Shown piece by piece: positions 7,196-7,201 of a DNA stretch of 7,201 nucleotides. Made by a program: the position numbers and the translations under genes. The stretch is from Bacteroidales bacterium 45-6 (GTDB lineage: Bacteria > Bacteroidota > Bacteroidia > Bacteroidales > Dysgonomonadaceae). The stretch is from the NCBI GenBank assembly GCA_001897035.1, contig MKRS01000522.1, positions 1 through 7,201 of the forward strand. The letters run 5' to 3'. The stretch's first letter is position 1. Every line of letters starts with the position of its first letter. The notes under the pieces are model-generated. The model made no database searches, was not told the origin of the DNA, and saw nothing but the letters and a program-made list of their open reading frames with translations.

Positions 7196-7201
7196 TATTC
7201 T

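Overview
The window looks like chromosomal DNA of a Bacteroidota member, probably of the Cytophagales/Cyclobacteriaceae kind; this placement is an inference. The clues are a secreted subtilase ending in a type IX secretion (T9SS) type A-like sorting domain, start codons mostly lacking Shine-Dalgarno sequences, moderate GC content, and A/T-rich short repeats in the spacers. I see no mobile element, CRISPR array, tRNA or rRNA.

Layout: positions 1-299 are non-coding and lead into a plus-strand S8 serine protease gene (300-1907). A 94-bp convergent spacer follows, holding a strong hairpin with T-rich flanks on both sides that should terminate transcription in both directions. The rest, 2002-7195, is the distal end of a complex I operon on the minus strand, transcribed nuoK, nuoL, nuoM, nuoN. 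The window edge cuts the operon just upstream of nuoK. All four genes are intact, and each of nuoL, nuoM and nuoN has an in-frame stop just upstream of its ATG.

Function: NuoL, NuoM and NuoN are the three antiporter-like, proton-pumping subunits of the complex I membrane arm. NuoK is a small subunit linking them to the quinone-reducing part. Almost all known proton-path Glu, Lys and His residues are present, so the encoded arm looks competent to pump. The protease is unrelated in function and merely converges on the operon end.

No new biological system is evident. The items most worth a second look are in the spacers: an inverted pair of GCAAAG-type motifs at the left end (about 9-114), an 8-bp tandem repeat between nuoM and nuoN, an AATTTGAA-type repeat between nuoL and nuoM, and a perfect 14-bp palindrome beside the terminator. 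NuoM also has a changed loop where NuoL and NuoN keep a Pro-Asp pair.
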